Source of the DNA: Nocardia jiangxiensis NBRC 101359
GTDB taxonomy: Bacteria; Actinomycetota; Actinomycetes; Mycobacteriales; Mycobacteriaceae
Assembly: GCF_000308615.1 (NCBI RefSeq)
Contig: NZ_BAGB01000053.1
Span: 1 to 56,764 of the forward strand
DNA: 56,764 nt
Reading direction: 5' to 3'
Shown in pieces: positions 23,499 to 32,880 of the stretch (within the stretch, counting starts at the first letter, position 1; each line of letters opens with the position of its first letter). The position numbers and the translations under genes were made by a program. The notes beneath the pieces are model-generated. The model was not told the origin of the DNA. It saw only the letters and a program-made list of their open reading frames with translations, and did not search any database.

Positions 23499-23888
23499 GT
23501 GACCGATCGAAATGTGCTTGGGGGACCGCTGGAGGAGTGCGGCACCGATCCTCTCACCGGCTTCTACCGGGACGGCTGCTGCAGCACCGGCCCCGAAGAC
23601 CTGGGCAGTCATACGGTGTGCACTGTCGTTACCGCGGAGTTCCTGGAGCACCAGAAGTCGATCGGCAACGATCTGAGCACCCCGCGGCCGGAGAACAACT
23701 TCCCGGGACTGCAACCAGGTGATCGCTGGTGCGTGGTCGCGGTGCGCTGGCTGCACGCCCACGAAGACGGTGTCGCCGCCCCGGTGATCCTGGCCGCGAC
23801 TCACGAGAACGCGCTCGAGGTCGTCCCGATGGACACACTGCGCAAGTACGCCGTGGACGTCCCGGACGACGTCAGCGACCTGCTCTGA
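23499..23888 (+). CDS. DUF2237 family protein
   Basis: This is a small soluble protein (129 aa) with the family's dense conserved blocks: NVLGGPLEECGTDPLTGFYRD at the N-terminus, GCCSTGPEDLGSHTVC, then TAEFLEHQKSIGNDLSTPRP, PGLQPGDRWCVVAVRW and PVILAATHENAL. The function is unknown to me; the Cys pairs suggest metal or redox roles, but that is only a guess. I chose GTG 23499 (AGGA 8 bases ahead), since homology begins there. The longer frame from 23397 adds an unrelated basic N-terminus. It is divergent from ftsY across about 270 bases with no further gene. Confidence 0.8.
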   Translation: MTDRNVLGGPLEECGTDPLTGFYRDGCCSTGPEDLGSHTVCTVVTAEFLEHQKSIGNDLSTPRPENNFPGLQPGDRWCVVAVRWLHAHEDGVAAPVILAATHENALEVVPMDTLRKYAVDVPDDVSDLL

Positions 23889-24371
23889 GCCCCGCTCCGG
23901 AACTTCAGTGTGTCGTCGGGTGAGTCGGGGCCTGCTTTTCGGGCCTCGTTGGGCTGCAACGGGTGTCGCAGATGGTGAGAAGTTGGTTGTCGGCCGGTGA
24001 TTGCGGGGGTGGTCGGCACGAGTGTGATGAGTCACACATCGGGTCTCGGATAGCCGACGTCGGGCGTCGGTGACGCGCTCGCTGGCACTGGTACACCGTC
24101 CGAGTGGCGCAGATGAGCCATCGGGACGGGTTGATCGATGTGCTCTCCCCGCAGGTTGTTCACGAGTCGGTCGGTACGGATGAGGCCGGGATGACCGTGG
24201 ATTCCTCGGGCAGCTCACGATTTTCCACTGCCGAGTCGATTCGCTTGTTCGTGTACAGGCTCATTCCGATCAGTACTTCGCAGGCGCCGAACAGGATCAG
24301 CAATGTCGCCGGACATTCGGCAGCACTTCCCGGACAACGAGATACCGGTGAATTCCTGTTCGGATTCGAAT
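23889..24371. other. convergent gap after DUF2237; possible remnant of a membrane protein
   Basis: There is no convincing gene in about 480 bases. On the minus strand, 24160 to about 24310, a short frame reads a hydrophobic segment (LLILFGACEVLIG, then MSLYTNKRIDSA) followed by a polar tail. With a TTG start it could be a 47-aa single-span protein, or it may be a decayed gene. Confidence 0.3.
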
Positions 24372-25163
24372 TCACCGATGGGTGATCGCGGCCCGCTCCG
24401 TGCCCGAATTTCTCCTGCGGTGCGCCTTCTGGCGACAGGCGGCCGAACAGTAGCGCGCGGGGCGGCCCAGGCCGGTCGCCTTCAGGACGGAACCGCACAT
24501 CGGACAACGCGGCGCGGACCCGGTTTCGTTATTACTTTCGTTACGAATCGGATCGTCGTGGCCGGGTTTCGTCACGGCGAGCGCCACCGGGGAACGCAGT
24601 GCGTCCAGGGCGATTCGGGCGGCCTTCACGAGTTCCTGATCGGATCCCGAAATGCGCTGTATCGCAACACATCCGGTGAACATTGCGGAGACGTCGGCGA
24701 CGGTGATGTCGGAGCGGGCCGCACCGCATCGCTGTGCTTCGGTGAGTAGCGCGTGCAGGGCCTGGTGGAATCGGTCGCCCGCACCGCGCATGAGGGTGCG
24801 GGGCCAGCCGTCGTCGGCGGTGATCAGGTCGCAGACCGCCCGGCTGCGCGGCGAGGTGAGCACGATCTCGGCGCAGAAGGCGAAGAACGCCTCGCCCACG
24901 TCGGGTGCGGCCAGACACGCCGCCGCCCGCGCTGTCATCCGCTCGATACGCTGCTGCATCACCGCTTCGAGCAGATCGGTCTTGGTCGGGAAGTGCCGAT
25001 ACACGGTGCCCGCGCCGACACCGGCGCGACGGGCGATCTCGGCCAGGGAGACCGAGGTGCCGTGATCGGCGAAGGCGCGCTGTGCGGCGGTCAGCACCAG
25101 GGCCCGGTTGCGCCGGGCATCGGCGCGCGCCGCGAGCCCGGAACTCTGCGGTACGACGGTCAT
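24372..25163 (-). CDS. TetR/AcrR family regulator with C-terminal zinc-ribbon-like tail
   Basis: The product is 263 aa from ATG 25163 (MTVVPQSSG). The N-terminal helix-turn-helix is typical: RALVLTAAQRAFADHG, then SLAEIARRAGVGAGTVYRHF. The middle is a TetR ligand-binding region (EAFFAFCAEIV). The last 45 residues form a Cys-rich unit: CPMCGSVL, then ARYCSAACRQKAHRRR, a CxxC...CxxxC pattern seen at the end of some actinobacterial TetR proteins, probably a zinc site. It is divergent from the NmrA-type gene across a 109-base gap that holds a perfect palindrome, so it likely represses both genes. The longer frame to 25658 is overlap with the neighbour. Confidence 0.88.
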   Translation of the reverse strand: MTVVPQSSGLAARADARRNRALVLTAAQRAFADHGTSVSLAEIARRAGVGAGTVYRHFPTKTDLLEAVMQQRIERMTARAAACLAAPDVGEAFFAFCAEIVLTSPRSRAVCDLITADDGWPRTLMRGAGDRFHQALHALLTEAQRCGAARSDITVADVSAMFTGCVAIQRISGSDQELVKAARIALDALRSPVALAVTKPGHDDPIRNESNNETGSAPRCPMCGSVLKATGLGRPARYCSAACRQKAHRRRNSGTERAAITHR

Positions 25164-25225
25164 TTCGTTACGGCACCCCTCTGCGCGGACCTGGCGAACC
25201 GGGTCGGGGCACTCGTATCGTCCGA

Positions 25226-25249
25226 AATACGGGTTGCCCAACCCGTATT
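25226..25249. promoter_or_regulatory. perfect 24-bp palindromic operator for the TetR/NmrA pair
   Basis: AATACGGGTT and AACCCGTATT are perfect 10-bp arms around GCCC, in the middle of the divergent promoter region (25164-25272). Size, symmetry and place fit a TetR dimer or double-dimer operator. Confidence 0.75.
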
Positions 25250-25272
25250 CTACCGACAAGAGACAGGTGACC

Positions 25273-26169
25273 ATGTCCTCGCAGCACGATCGGATTCTCG
25301 TCACGGGCGCCACCGGCAAACAGGGCGGCGCGACAGCACGCACATTGCTCGCCGACGGCATCCCCGTCCGCGCCCTGGTGCGCGATCCGCATGCTCCGGC
25401 CGCACGCGCGCTGGCCGAACTCGGCGCCGAGTTGGCGATCGGCGATTTCGACGCACCGGACACCATCGCCGCCGCGGTGACCGATGTGCGCGCGGTATTT
25501 GGTGTGCCACCGGCCGCTTTCGGGCCGGATGGCTGGAATATCGAGGCGGAGACGACCCGCGGCGAGGCGCTCGTCGCAGCCTCCCGCGCGGCGGGAGTCG
25601 AACAGTTCGTCTTCACCGGTGTCGCCTCCTTCGCCCGTGACAAGCAATGGGGCACCAACGGAAAACGCCGGATCGAACAGGCCGTCGCCGAGAGCGGTAT
25701 GCGCTACACCCTGCTGCGGCCGGTGCGATTCATGGAGAACTATCTGGCTCAGGGACTCCCGGTCGACGGCATCCACGACGGCGTGCACCGACACCTGTTC
25801 CCGGCGGACCTCCCGGTCCAGATGATCGCCGTCGACGACATCGCCGCCGTCGCGGCCCTGGCCTTCGCCGATCCGGACCGCCTGCAGGGCCGGACCCTGG
25901 ACCTGGCGGGCGATCAGCTCACCATGCGCGTAGCCGCCGCGAGGATCACCGAGGCCACCGGAATTCCGGTGCGCTACGAGGAGGTTCCCGAATCGGAGGC
26001 CGCCGAGCGAGGCCCGCAGATCCACAACGTCTGGCGACTCACCCGCGAGGGCGACAGCTGGAACGCAGACATCCCCGCCCTCCGCGAAATCCACCCCGCC
26101 CTACGCACTTTCGACACCTGGCTCACCGAAACCGGTACAGCCCAACTGAAGTCCCTGCTCGCCGGATAG
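25273..26169 (+). CDS. NmrA-like NAD(P)-binding oxidoreductase
   Basis: This is a 298-residue atypical short-chain dehydrogenase/reductase-like protein. It has the glycine-rich nucleotide motif ILVTGATGKQGGATARTLL at the N-terminus, VRALVRDP, and the NmrA-type FVFTGVAS and LLRPVRFMENYL. It lacks a clear YxxxK pair, as do NmrA and HSCARG proteins, which act as NADPH sensors or as quinone/isoflavone-type reductases. The start ATG 25273 follows AGACAGGTG. Its control by the divergent TetR gene is inferred from the shared palindrome. Substrate unknown. Confidence 0.85.
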   Translation: MSSQHDRILVTGATGKQGGATARTLLADGIPVRALVRDPHAPAARALAELGAELAIGDFDAPDTIAAAVTDVRAVFGVPPAAFGPDGWNIEAETTRGEALVAASRAAGVEQFVFTGVASFARDKQWGTNGKRRIEQAVAESGMRYTLLRPVRFMENYLAQGLPVDGIHDGVHRHLFPADLPVQMIAVDDIAAVAALAFADPDRLQGRTLDLAGDQLTMRVAAARITEATGIPVRYEEVPESEAAERGPQIHNVWRLTREGDSWNADIPALREIHPALRTFDTWLTETGTAQLKSLLAG

Positions 26170-26213
26170 ACCCACGACACCCGACGGCGGCATCGGTATC
26201 CGCGTCGAGGGCC

Positions 26214-29200
26214 TCAGCCGTTGGCGCCCACCAGGTTCTCTCCCCGCAGCCGCTGGGAGATGACCTGGGTGATGCCGTCGCCTCGCATGCTCACGCCGTA
26301 GAGGGCGTCGGCGATCTCCATGGTGGGCTTCTGGTGGGTGATGACGATCAGCTGGGATTTCTCGCGCAGCTGCTCGAACAGGCCGATCAGGCGGCGCAGG
26401 TTGGTGTCGTCGAGAGCCGCCTCGACCTCGTCCATGACGTAGAACGGGGAGGGGCGGGCGCGGAAGATGGCGACCAGCAGGGCGACCGCGGTCAGGGATT
26501 TCTCGCCGCCGGACAGCAGCGACAGGCGCTTGACCTTCTTGCCCGGCGGACGCGCCTCCACCTCGATGCCGGTGGTGAGCATATCCGTCGGGTCGGTGAG
26601 CAGGAGCCGTCCCTCGCCGCCGGGGAACAGTTTGGCGAAGACGCCGACGAATTCCTGCTCCACGTCCTCCCACGCCTCGGTGAACACCTGCAGGATCCGC
26701 GCGTCCACCTCGGCGACCACGTCGAGCAGATCCTGACGCGCCTTGGTGACGTCGTCGAGCTGGGTGGACAGGAAGTTGTAGCGCTCCTCGAGCGCCGCGA
26801 ACTCTTCCAGCGCAAGGGGATTCACCTTGCCGAGAGTGGTGAGGTCCTTCTCGGCGCGTTTGGCGCGGCGCTGCTGGGTGGCCCGGTCGTACGGCATCGG
26901 CTGGGGTTCGCTGACCGACTCGCCGCGCTCCTTGGCCTGCTCGTACTCCTGCCACTCCAGCGCCGAGGGCGGGGTGGGCACATCCGGGCCGTATTCGCCG
27001 ATCAGCGCATCCAGGGCCATGCCGAACTGTTCGCCGATGGTCGCTTCCAACTGTTCGATGCGCAGCGCGGCCTCGGCGCGGGCGACCTCGTCGCGGTGCA
27101 CCGCATCGGTCAGCTGGGTCAGCTGGGTGGTCAGCGCGCGGGAGCGCTCCTTGATCTGGTCGACCTGCCCGGCGCATTCGGTGCGACGGCGCACGAGTTC
27201 GTCACGGCGCGCGGAGGCTTCGGCGACAACGGATTCCAACTCGGCGGCAACGCGTTCCGCGGATTCGGCGACCACCGAGGCGACCGCGGCCGCCTGCCGA
27301 CGCGCGGCCTGGGCCCGTTCGGCGCGCGCCCGGGTCTCGCGTTCGGAGCGAGCCGCGCGACGCAGTGAATCCGCTTTGCCCCGAACCGATTCCGCACGTT
27401 CCTCGGCAGTGCGCACGGACAGGCGCGCTTCCACCTCCATCGCACGGGCCTCGGCGAGTGCGGCGGCGGCCTCCTCGCGATGCAGGCCGGCGGTCTCGGT
27501 TCCCGCGTCGGAGTCCGAATCCAGGCCGGACTGTTCGGATTCCACGCGCCGCAGGCGATCCTCCAGTTCGGCCAGTTTCTCGGAGTTCTCGTCGCGCGCG
27601 GTCTCGGCGTCGTCCCGCTGGGTCAGCAGGCGCTCGCATTCGCGCTGCGCATGCCGGGCCGCCTCACCCAACCGGCCCAGCCGATCGTAGATCGCGACCA
27701 GCGCCTGATCGGATTCGTGCAGTGCCAGCAGCGCCTGATCGACGGCCTCCTTGCGATCGGTCTGCTCGGCCAGCGCGCCCGACAACGCCGCCTCGAGTTC
27801 CTCGGCCCGGCGCTGCCAGGACGTGAGTTCCGCGGCGGCCGCGTCGATATCGGCCTGGATCTCGAGCTGACTGGGCGCGCGATCCGACCCGCCGAGCAGC
27901 CAGCCCGAACCGGTCAGATCGCCGTCGCGGGTGACCACCCGCAATTCCGGTCGCGCGGAGAGCAATTCGGCCGCGGCGGGCAGATCCTGCACGACCACGG
28001 TGCCCGCGGTCAACGCCACGACCGCGCCGCGCATATTCTCCGGGCAGTCCACCACGTCGATCAGCCGCCGCGCCCCGGCGGGCAGCTCGGTCGGGGCCGA
28101 ATTCGACAGTGCCGCACCGCCGTACACCACCGCGGCCCGACCGCCGTCGGCCTCCTTCAACGCCCGCAGCGCCGCGTGTGCCGCGCCACCGGAGTCGGCG
28201 GTGACCGCGTCGGCGAGCGGTCCCAGCGCGGCGGCGACCGCGGCCTCGAATCCGTTGTGCACCTGCAGAATTCCCGACAGCGGCCCGAGCAGCCCGTCGG
28301 CTCGGTGCTCGATGAGCCAGGCAGCGCCGTCGCGGCGGGCCAGCCCCATGGTCAGCGCCTCGATCCGGGCGCCGAGCGAGGCGACCTTCTTGCTCGCCTC
28401 CCGATCGCGCTCACGCAGTTCGGTGACGCGCTCCTCGGCCTGCGCGAGCGCCTGGGCGGCATGCTCGTAGGCCGCGTCCAGCCCCTCCTCGCCCGCATCG
28501 AGCTCGCTCAATTCGCTTTGCACACGCTCGAATTCGTCCCCGGCGGCCTCGCCCCGGGCGCGCGCCTCGGTCAACGAGGTCGAGAGCCGGGCGATCTCGC
28601 CCTCGGCGGACTGCGCCCGCGACCGCAGCGTGTCCACTTGCCCGGACAACCGCGCCAGCCCCTCGCGACGATCGGCGATGGCGCGCACCGCGGCCAGATG
28701 CGCCTGTTCGGCGGCCTTGGCGGCCTGTTCGCGCTCGTGCAGCTGATCGCGGGCGGCCTCGAGCGTCTCGGTGGCGATCTCGACCGCCTCGAGCAGTTCG
28801 GCCTCCTGCGCCTCCACCCGCGCGGCCTCGGCCTCGAGCTGTTCGGGATCGCGCCCGGTGCCGGTGGGCTGCTCGATGGTCAGGTTGCGGGCGCGGTCGC
28901 GGGCGATGCGAATGGTCGCGTTGACCCGCTCCACCAGCGCCGAGAGCTGAAACCAGGTCTGCGCGGCGGCCTCCGCGCCCGGCGTCAGCCGGGAGAGCTG
29001 GAATTCCTGTTGTGCGAGTGCGGCATTCGCGGCATCGAGTTCGGCCTGCACGTTGATCTGCTGTTCGCGGGCGTACGCCTGTTTACTCTGCTGACTCTCC
29101 AGATCGCGACGACGGGCGACCAGATCGTCGGCCGCCAGGCGCAGCCGCGCATCGCGCAGATCCGCCTGCACGGTGGCCGCGCGCCGCGCCACCTCGGCCT

Positions 29201-29822
29201 GCCGGCCCAACGGCTTGAGCTGGCGGCGCAACTCGGTGGTCAGGTCGGTCAGCCGCGCCAGATTGGCCTGCATGGCCTCGAGCTTGCGGACCGCCTTCTC
29301 CTTGCGCTTGCGGTGTTTGAGCACACCGGCGGCCTCCTCGATGAAGGCCCGGCGATCCTCGGGACGCGATTCCAGGATCGCCGAGAGCTGCCCCTGCCCG
29401 ACGATGACGTGCATTTCCCGGCCGATACCCGAGTCGCTCAGCAGCTCCTGCACGTCCATCAGACGACACGAGCTGCCGTTGATCTCGTACTCCCCCGCGC
29501 CGTCGCGGAACATGCGGCGGGTGATGGACACCTCGGAGTAGTCGATCGGCAGCGCGCCGTCGGAATTGTCGATGGTCAGCGTGACCTCGGCGCGGCCCAG
29601 TGGCGCGCGACCAGCGGTTCCGGCGAAGATGACGTCCTGCATCTTGCCCCCGCGCAGCGCCTTGGCGCCCTGCTCGCCCATCACCCAGGTGAGCGCGTCG
29701 ACCACATTCGACTTACCCGAGCCGTTGGGACCGACCACACAGGTGATCCCCGGCTCGAGGCGAAGTGTCGTCGCGGACGCGAAGGATTTGAACCCCTTCA
29801 GCGTCAGGCTCTTCAGGTGCAC
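26214..29822 (-). CDS. smc: chromosome segregation protein SMC
   Basis: This is the condensin ATPase that organises and separates chromosomes with ScpA and ScpB. Its 1,202 residues show the full SMC layout: head with Walker A GPNGSGKSNVVDAL near residue 33, a first coiled coil (about 170-500), the hinge (about 510-670, with GWLLGGSD after it), a second long coiled coil rich in Glu, Ala, Arg and Gln, then the ABC signature LSGGEKSLTAVALL near residue 1104 and Walker B FYVMDEVEAALDD near 1130. Start MHLKSLTLKGFKSFAS is the family start. It is convergent with the NmrA gene, with 44 bases between stops. A large plus-strand frame over it is an antisense artefact. Confidence 0.97.
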   Translation of the reverse strand: MHLKSLTLKGFKSFASATTLRLEPGITCVVGPNGSGKSNVVDALTWVMGEQGAKALRGGKMQDVIFAGTAGRAPLGRAEVTLTIDNSDGALPIDYSEVSITRRMFRDGAGEYEINGSSCRLMDVQELLSDSGIGREMHVIVGQGQLSAILESRPEDRRAFIEEAAGVLKHRKRKEKAVRKLEAMQANLARLTDLTTELRRQLKPLGRQAEVARRAATVQADLRDARLRLAADDLVARRRDLESQQSKQAYAREQQINVQAELDAANAALAQQEFQLSRLTPGAEAAAQTWFQLSALVERVNATIRIARDRARNLTIEQPTGTGRDPEQLEAEAARVEAQEAELLEAVEIATETLEAARDQLHEREQAAKAAEQAHLAAVRAIADRREGLARLSGQVDTLRSRAQSAEGEIARLSTSLTEARARGEAAGDEFERVQSELSELDAGEEGLDAAYEHAAQALAQAEERVTELRERDREASKKVASLGARIEALTMGLARRDGAAWLIEHRADGLLGPLSGILQVHNGFEAAVAAALGPLADAVTADSGGAAHAALRALKEADGGRAAVVYGGAALSNSAPTELPAGARRLIDVVDCPENMRGAVVALTAGTVVVQDLPAAAELLSARPELRVVTRDGDLTGSGWLLGGSDRAPSQLEIQADIDAAAAELTSWQRRAEELEAALSGALAEQTDRKEAVDQALLALHESDQALVAIYDRLGRLGEAARHAQRECERLLTQRDDAETARDENSEKLAELEDRLRRVESEQSGLDSDSDAGTETAGLHREEAAAALAEARAMEVEARLSVRTAEERAESVRGKADSLRRAARSERETRARAERAQAARRQAAAVASVVAESAERVAAELESVVAEASARRDELVRRRTECAGQVDQIKERSRALTTQLTQLTDAVHRDEVARAEAALRIEQLEATIGEQFGMALDALIGEYGPDVPTPPSALEWQEYEQAKERGESVSEPQPMPYDRATQQRRAKRAEKDLTTLGKVNPLALEEFAALEERYNFLSTQLDDVTKARQDLLDVVAEVDARILQVFTEAWEDVEQEFVGVFAKLFPGGEGRLLLTDPTDMLTTGIEVEARPPGKKVKRLSLLSGGEKSLTAVALLVAIFRARPSPFYVMDEVEAALDDTNLRRLIGLFEQLREKSQLIVITHQKPTMEIADALYGVSMRGDGITQVISQRLRGENLVGANG

Positions 29823-29895
29823 AGCACGCCAATCTACCTGCTGCCGTGCGATAGCCGCGGGTACGCCGGGCAGATGTGCTGCTCATCGACCCGAC

Positions 29896-30336
29896 TCACC
29901 CGGCGAGACCGCGCTTGTGGCAGCCGCGCGCCTCCCACCCGGTCAGCGCCCGGAACGCCAGCGCGACACCCCACGGCCCGATCACCCACATCGGCCACGG
30001 ATAGCTGAACCGGCCCACCCCGAGGCAGATCAGACCCCAGATGACCAGGCACAGCACGCTCACCCCGAGCCAGGCCGCACCTTCGATGCGCTGCCAGATG
30101 GGGATGCGCGCCCCCTGGTTCCCGGGCGCTCTGCCCGCGGGCCGCTCGGCCGCCAGATTCGGCAGATCCGACAGTACGAGTTGCAGATCCTCGCGCGTCG
30201 CGGTGGCCCACACCTGCGCGACCCGCTGGTCGTATTCGGTCAGATCGATGCGTCCCGCGCCCAGGTGCCGGGCCAGCAGATCGGCGACCTGCTGCCGCTC
30301 GGCGTCGTCGGCGCGGGTTCCGGACGTGATGTCCAT
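29896..30336 (-). CDS. DUF1707 domain membrane protein
   Basis: A 146-aa protein. Residues 4-55 are a DUF1707 (SHOCT-like) domain: RADDAERQQVADLLARHLGAGRIDLTEYDQRVAQVWAT in pattern, with the ATREDLQLVLSDLP end. A short polar linker is followed by two hydrophobic spans (AAWLGVSVLCLVIWGLICL; WVIGPWGVALAFRAL). Many actinobacteria have several such small proteins; the function is unknown. It starts at ATG 30336 and lies divergent to the acyl-CoA dehydrogenase pair. The gap between contains inverted and direct repeats. Confidence 0.85.
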   Translation of the reverse strand: MDITSGTRADDAERQQVADLLARHLGAGRIDLTEYDQRVAQVWATATREDLQLVLSDLPNLAAERPAGRAPGNQGARIPIWQRIEGAAWLGVSVLCLVIWGLICLGVGRFSYPWPMWVIGPWGVALAFRALTGWEARGCHKRGLAG

Positions 30337-30353
30337 CAGCTGTCCCTCTCGGC

Positions 30354-30387
30354 GATATCAATATTCCAAAGTGGAATGTTTGATATC
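30354..30387. promoter_or_regulatory. imperfect palindrome in the DUF1707/acyl-CoA dehydrogenase gap
   Basis: GATATC at both ends (30354-30359 and 30382-30387) encloses TTCCA-AAG-TGGAA (30364-30376), an almost complete inverted repeat of about 15-bp arms. GTGGAATGT at 30371-30379 recurs at 30405-30413. This looks like an operator for one or both divergent genes; the regulator is not identified. Confidence 0.5.
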
Positions 30388-30503
30388 AGGATCCTACCTC
30401 CACAGTGGAATGTCAATGGCAATTCGCTAAGTTAACGACCATTTGCGTTCGATGGCCGACAAATGAGAAGGTAGAGCTCCACTTATCGACCAAGGAGTTC
30501 TTC

Positions 30504-31733
30504 GTGGATCTGGACTTCTCACCCGCCGATCTGGCGTTTCGCGACGAGGTACGAGACTTCCTCGACGAGCATCTGACCCCCGAAACTCGCCGCGCCGGGC
30601 GCCTGGCGACGAGCGTGTACCCCGACCACGAGGCCAGCATGCAGTGGCAGCACATCCTGCACGCCCGCGGTTGGGCCGCCCCGGCCTGGCCGGTGGAGCA
30701 CGGCGGGTGCCCGTGGAGCCTGACCCAGCACTACATCTTCGAGCGCGAGGCGACCCTCGCGGGTGCTCCGCTGCTCTCGCCCATGGGCATCCGGATGGTC
30801 TCGCACGCCATCATCGCCTTCGGCACCGAGGAGCAGAAGAACTACTTCCTGCCCGGCATCCTGACCGGCGAGGTGTTCTTCTGCCAGGGCTACTCCGAGC
30901 CCGAGTCCGGTTCGGATCTGGCCTCGCTGAGCATGGCCGCGGTGTCCGACGGCGACGATCTGATCGTCACCGGCAGCAAGATCTGGACCACCCACGCCAC
31001 CGAGGCGAACTGGATCTTCGCCCTGGTCCGCACCTCGAAGCTGGAACGCAAACAGCAGGGCATCACCTTCCTGCTGATCGATATGAACACCCCCGGCATC
31101 CAGGTTCGCCCACTGGTCATGACCTCCGGCGAGCAGGTGCAGAACCAGGTGTTCTTCGACGCGGTGCGGGTGCCCAAGGCCAACGTGCTGGGCCGCATCG
31201 ACGACGGCTGGACCGTGGCCAAATATCTGCTCAACTTCGAACGCGGCGGCGCGATGGGCCCGGCCCTGCAGGTGATGGCCGAATCCCTTGCCGCCCATGC
31301 GGTCTCCCAGCCCGGCCCGAACGGCGATGCGCTACTGGATGATCCGGCGTTCGCGGCCAAGCTGGCCGATATCCGCATTCGCGCGGACGTGCTGGAGATC
31401 CTGGAATACCGCACCATGTCGGCGATTTCGCGCGGCAAGGACCCGGGCCCGGCCGCATCGACGCTGAAGGTGCTGGGCACCGAACTGAGCCAGCAGCTCA
31501 CCGAGCTGATTCTCGAGGCAGCCGGTCCGCGCGGGCGCGCCTATCAGCCGCACGCGGCGATGCCCGGCGGTCCGGTGGCCGATTTCGTCCCGCCCGCCGA
31601 CGGCTACCTCAGCGGCCACGAGTGGCAGGCGGCCGCACCGCTGCGCTACTTCAACGACCGTGCCGGATCGATCTACGCCGGTAGCAACGAAATTCAGCGC
31701 AACATCATCGCCAAGGCCGGCCTGGGCCTGTGA
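30504..31733 (+). CDS. acyl-CoA dehydrogenase, first subunit of an adjacent pair
   Basis: A flavoprotein of 409 aa that oxidises an acyl-CoA thioester at the alpha-beta bond. It shows the FAD/substrate motifs CQGYSEPESGSDLA, ITGSKIWTTHA in pattern, and the terminal EIQRNIIAKAGLGL with AGSNE before it. I chose GTG 30504 because AAGGAG lies 6 bases upstream; the frame from 30405 has a non-homologous front. Sixteen bases separate it from a second, different acyl-CoA dehydrogenase. Such pairs form mixed tetramers in Mycobacteriales, for example in steroid side-chain oxidation. The substrate here cannot be told. Confidence 0.9.
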   Translation: MDLDFSPADLAFRDEVRDFLDEHLTPETRRAGRLATSVYPDHEASMQWQHILHARGWAAPAWPVEHGGCPWSLTQHYIFEREATLAGAPLLSPMGIRMVSHAIIAFGTEEQKNYFLPGILTGEVFFCQGYSEPESGSDLASLSMAAVSDGDDLIVTGSKIWTTHATEANWIFALVRTSKLERKQQGITFLLIDMNTPGIQVRPLVMTSGEQVQNQVFFDAVRVPKANVLGRIDDGWTVAKYLLNFERGGAMGPALQVMAESLAAHAVSQPGPNGDALLDDPAFAAKLADIRIRADVLEILEYRTMSAISRGKDPGPAASTLKVLGTELSQQLTELILEAAGPRGRAYQPHAAMPGGPVADFVPPADGYLSGHEWQAAAPLRYFNDRAGSIYAGSNEIQRNIIAKAGLGL

Positions 31734-31749
31734 CGGACGGGATCTGATC

Positions 31750-32874
31750 ATGGACTTCGAATACACCGCAGAACAGCAGTTGCTGCGCGATACCGTCACC
31801 GAATTCCTGGCGGCGCGTTACGACCTGGAGAAGAGTCGTGCCGCAGCGCGGATCGGGATCGGCTGGCAGCCGGAGATCTGGCACGCCTTCGCCACCGAGG
31901 TCGGCATTCTCGGCGCGGCGCTGCCCGAACAGGTCGGCGGCTTCGACGGCGGACCGATCGAGACGCTCATCATCGCCGAGGCGTTCGGCGGCGCGCTGGT
32001 CGTGGAACCCTATGTCGACACCGTCGTGGTCGGCGCGGGTCTGCTGCGGCGCGCGGGCGGGGCGCGTGCGGAGGAGTTGTTGCGCGGCATCGTCTCCGGC
32101 GAGGTGATCACCGCGCTGGCCGCCCTGGAAGCCGATTCGGGGTACAACCTCGCGAAGGTCTCGACCACCGCCCGCCGCGACGGCGACGACTGGGTTCTCG
32201 ACGGCGCCAAGACCGTCGTGACCAGCGCTCCGCTGGCCACCCACCTGCTGGTGACCGCACGCACCCCCGATGCGGACGGTGTGTCGCTGTTCCTGGTGGA
32301 GGCCGGTACGGCCGGGCTCACCCTGCACTCCTATCGCACCATCGACGAGCGTCGCGCGGCGGACATCACCCTGGACGGCGTGCGCATTCCGGCCGACGCA
32401 CTGCTGGGATCGGAAGGGGCAGCGGACGATTCGCTGGCCACGGCCGCCGACGAGGCGATCGCGGCGATCTCCGCAGAGGCGATCGGCGCGATGCGCCGCG
32501 TGCTTGCCGACACGGTCGACTACGCCAAGCAGCGCCGTCAGTTCGGTGTGCCGATCGCGAGCTTCCAGGTGCTCCAGCACCGCATGGTCGATATGTACTT
32601 CGAACTCGAACAAGCCGTCGCCGCAACATATCTGGTGACGTTGAAGCTCGGTGCGCCGAAGCAGGAACGTGCCCGCGCCGCCGCGGCGGCCAAGGCCACG
32701 ATCGGCCGCGCTGCCCGCTTCCTCGGACAGTCCGCGGTGCAGTTGCACGGCGCGATGGGGATGACCGAGGAACTCGCGATCGGTCATTTCTTCAAGCGGC
32801 TCACCGCGATTCAGTTCGAGTGGGGCACCACCGACCAGCACATCGCGCGCTACGCCGCGCTCACTCGCCCCTGA
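31750..32874 (+). CDS. acyl-CoA dehydrogenase, second subunit of the pair
   Basis: The product is 374 aa. It has the ACAD N-terminal helical domain (FEYTAEQQLLRDTVTEFL), a middle beta domain (YNLAKVSTTARRDGDDWVLDG) where the usual sequence is more divergent, and a C-terminal domain with YAKQRRQFGVPIASFQVLQH, QLHGAMGMTEELAIGHFF and the end TTDQHIARYAAL. It is shorter and more diverged than its neighbour, as the smaller member of heteromeric pairs often is. The next feature downstream is a GC hairpin at 32881-32902. Confidence 0.9.
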   Translation: MDFEYTAEQQLLRDTVTEFLAARYDLEKSRAAARIGIGWQPEIWHAFATEVGILGAALPEQVGGFDGGPIETLIIAEAFGGALVVEPYVDTVVVGAGLLRRAGGARAEELLRGIVSGEVITALAALEADSGYNLAKVSTTARRDGDDWVLDGAKTVVTSAPLATHLLVTARTPDADGVSLFLVEAGTAGLTLHSYRTIDERRAADITLDGVRIPADALLGSEGAADDSLATAADEAIAAISAEAIGAMRRVLADTVDYAKQRRQFGVPIASFQVLQHRMVDMYFELEQAVAATYLVTLKLGAPKQERARAAAAAKATIGRAARFLGQSAVQLHGAMGMTEELAIGHFFKRLTAIQFEWGTTDQHIARYAALTRP

Positions 32875-32880
32875 ACCAGA

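Noticed and set aside
27480..30008. Plus-strand frame of about 840 codons over smc
   Set aside because: Antisense shadow of the smc coiled coil and hinge.
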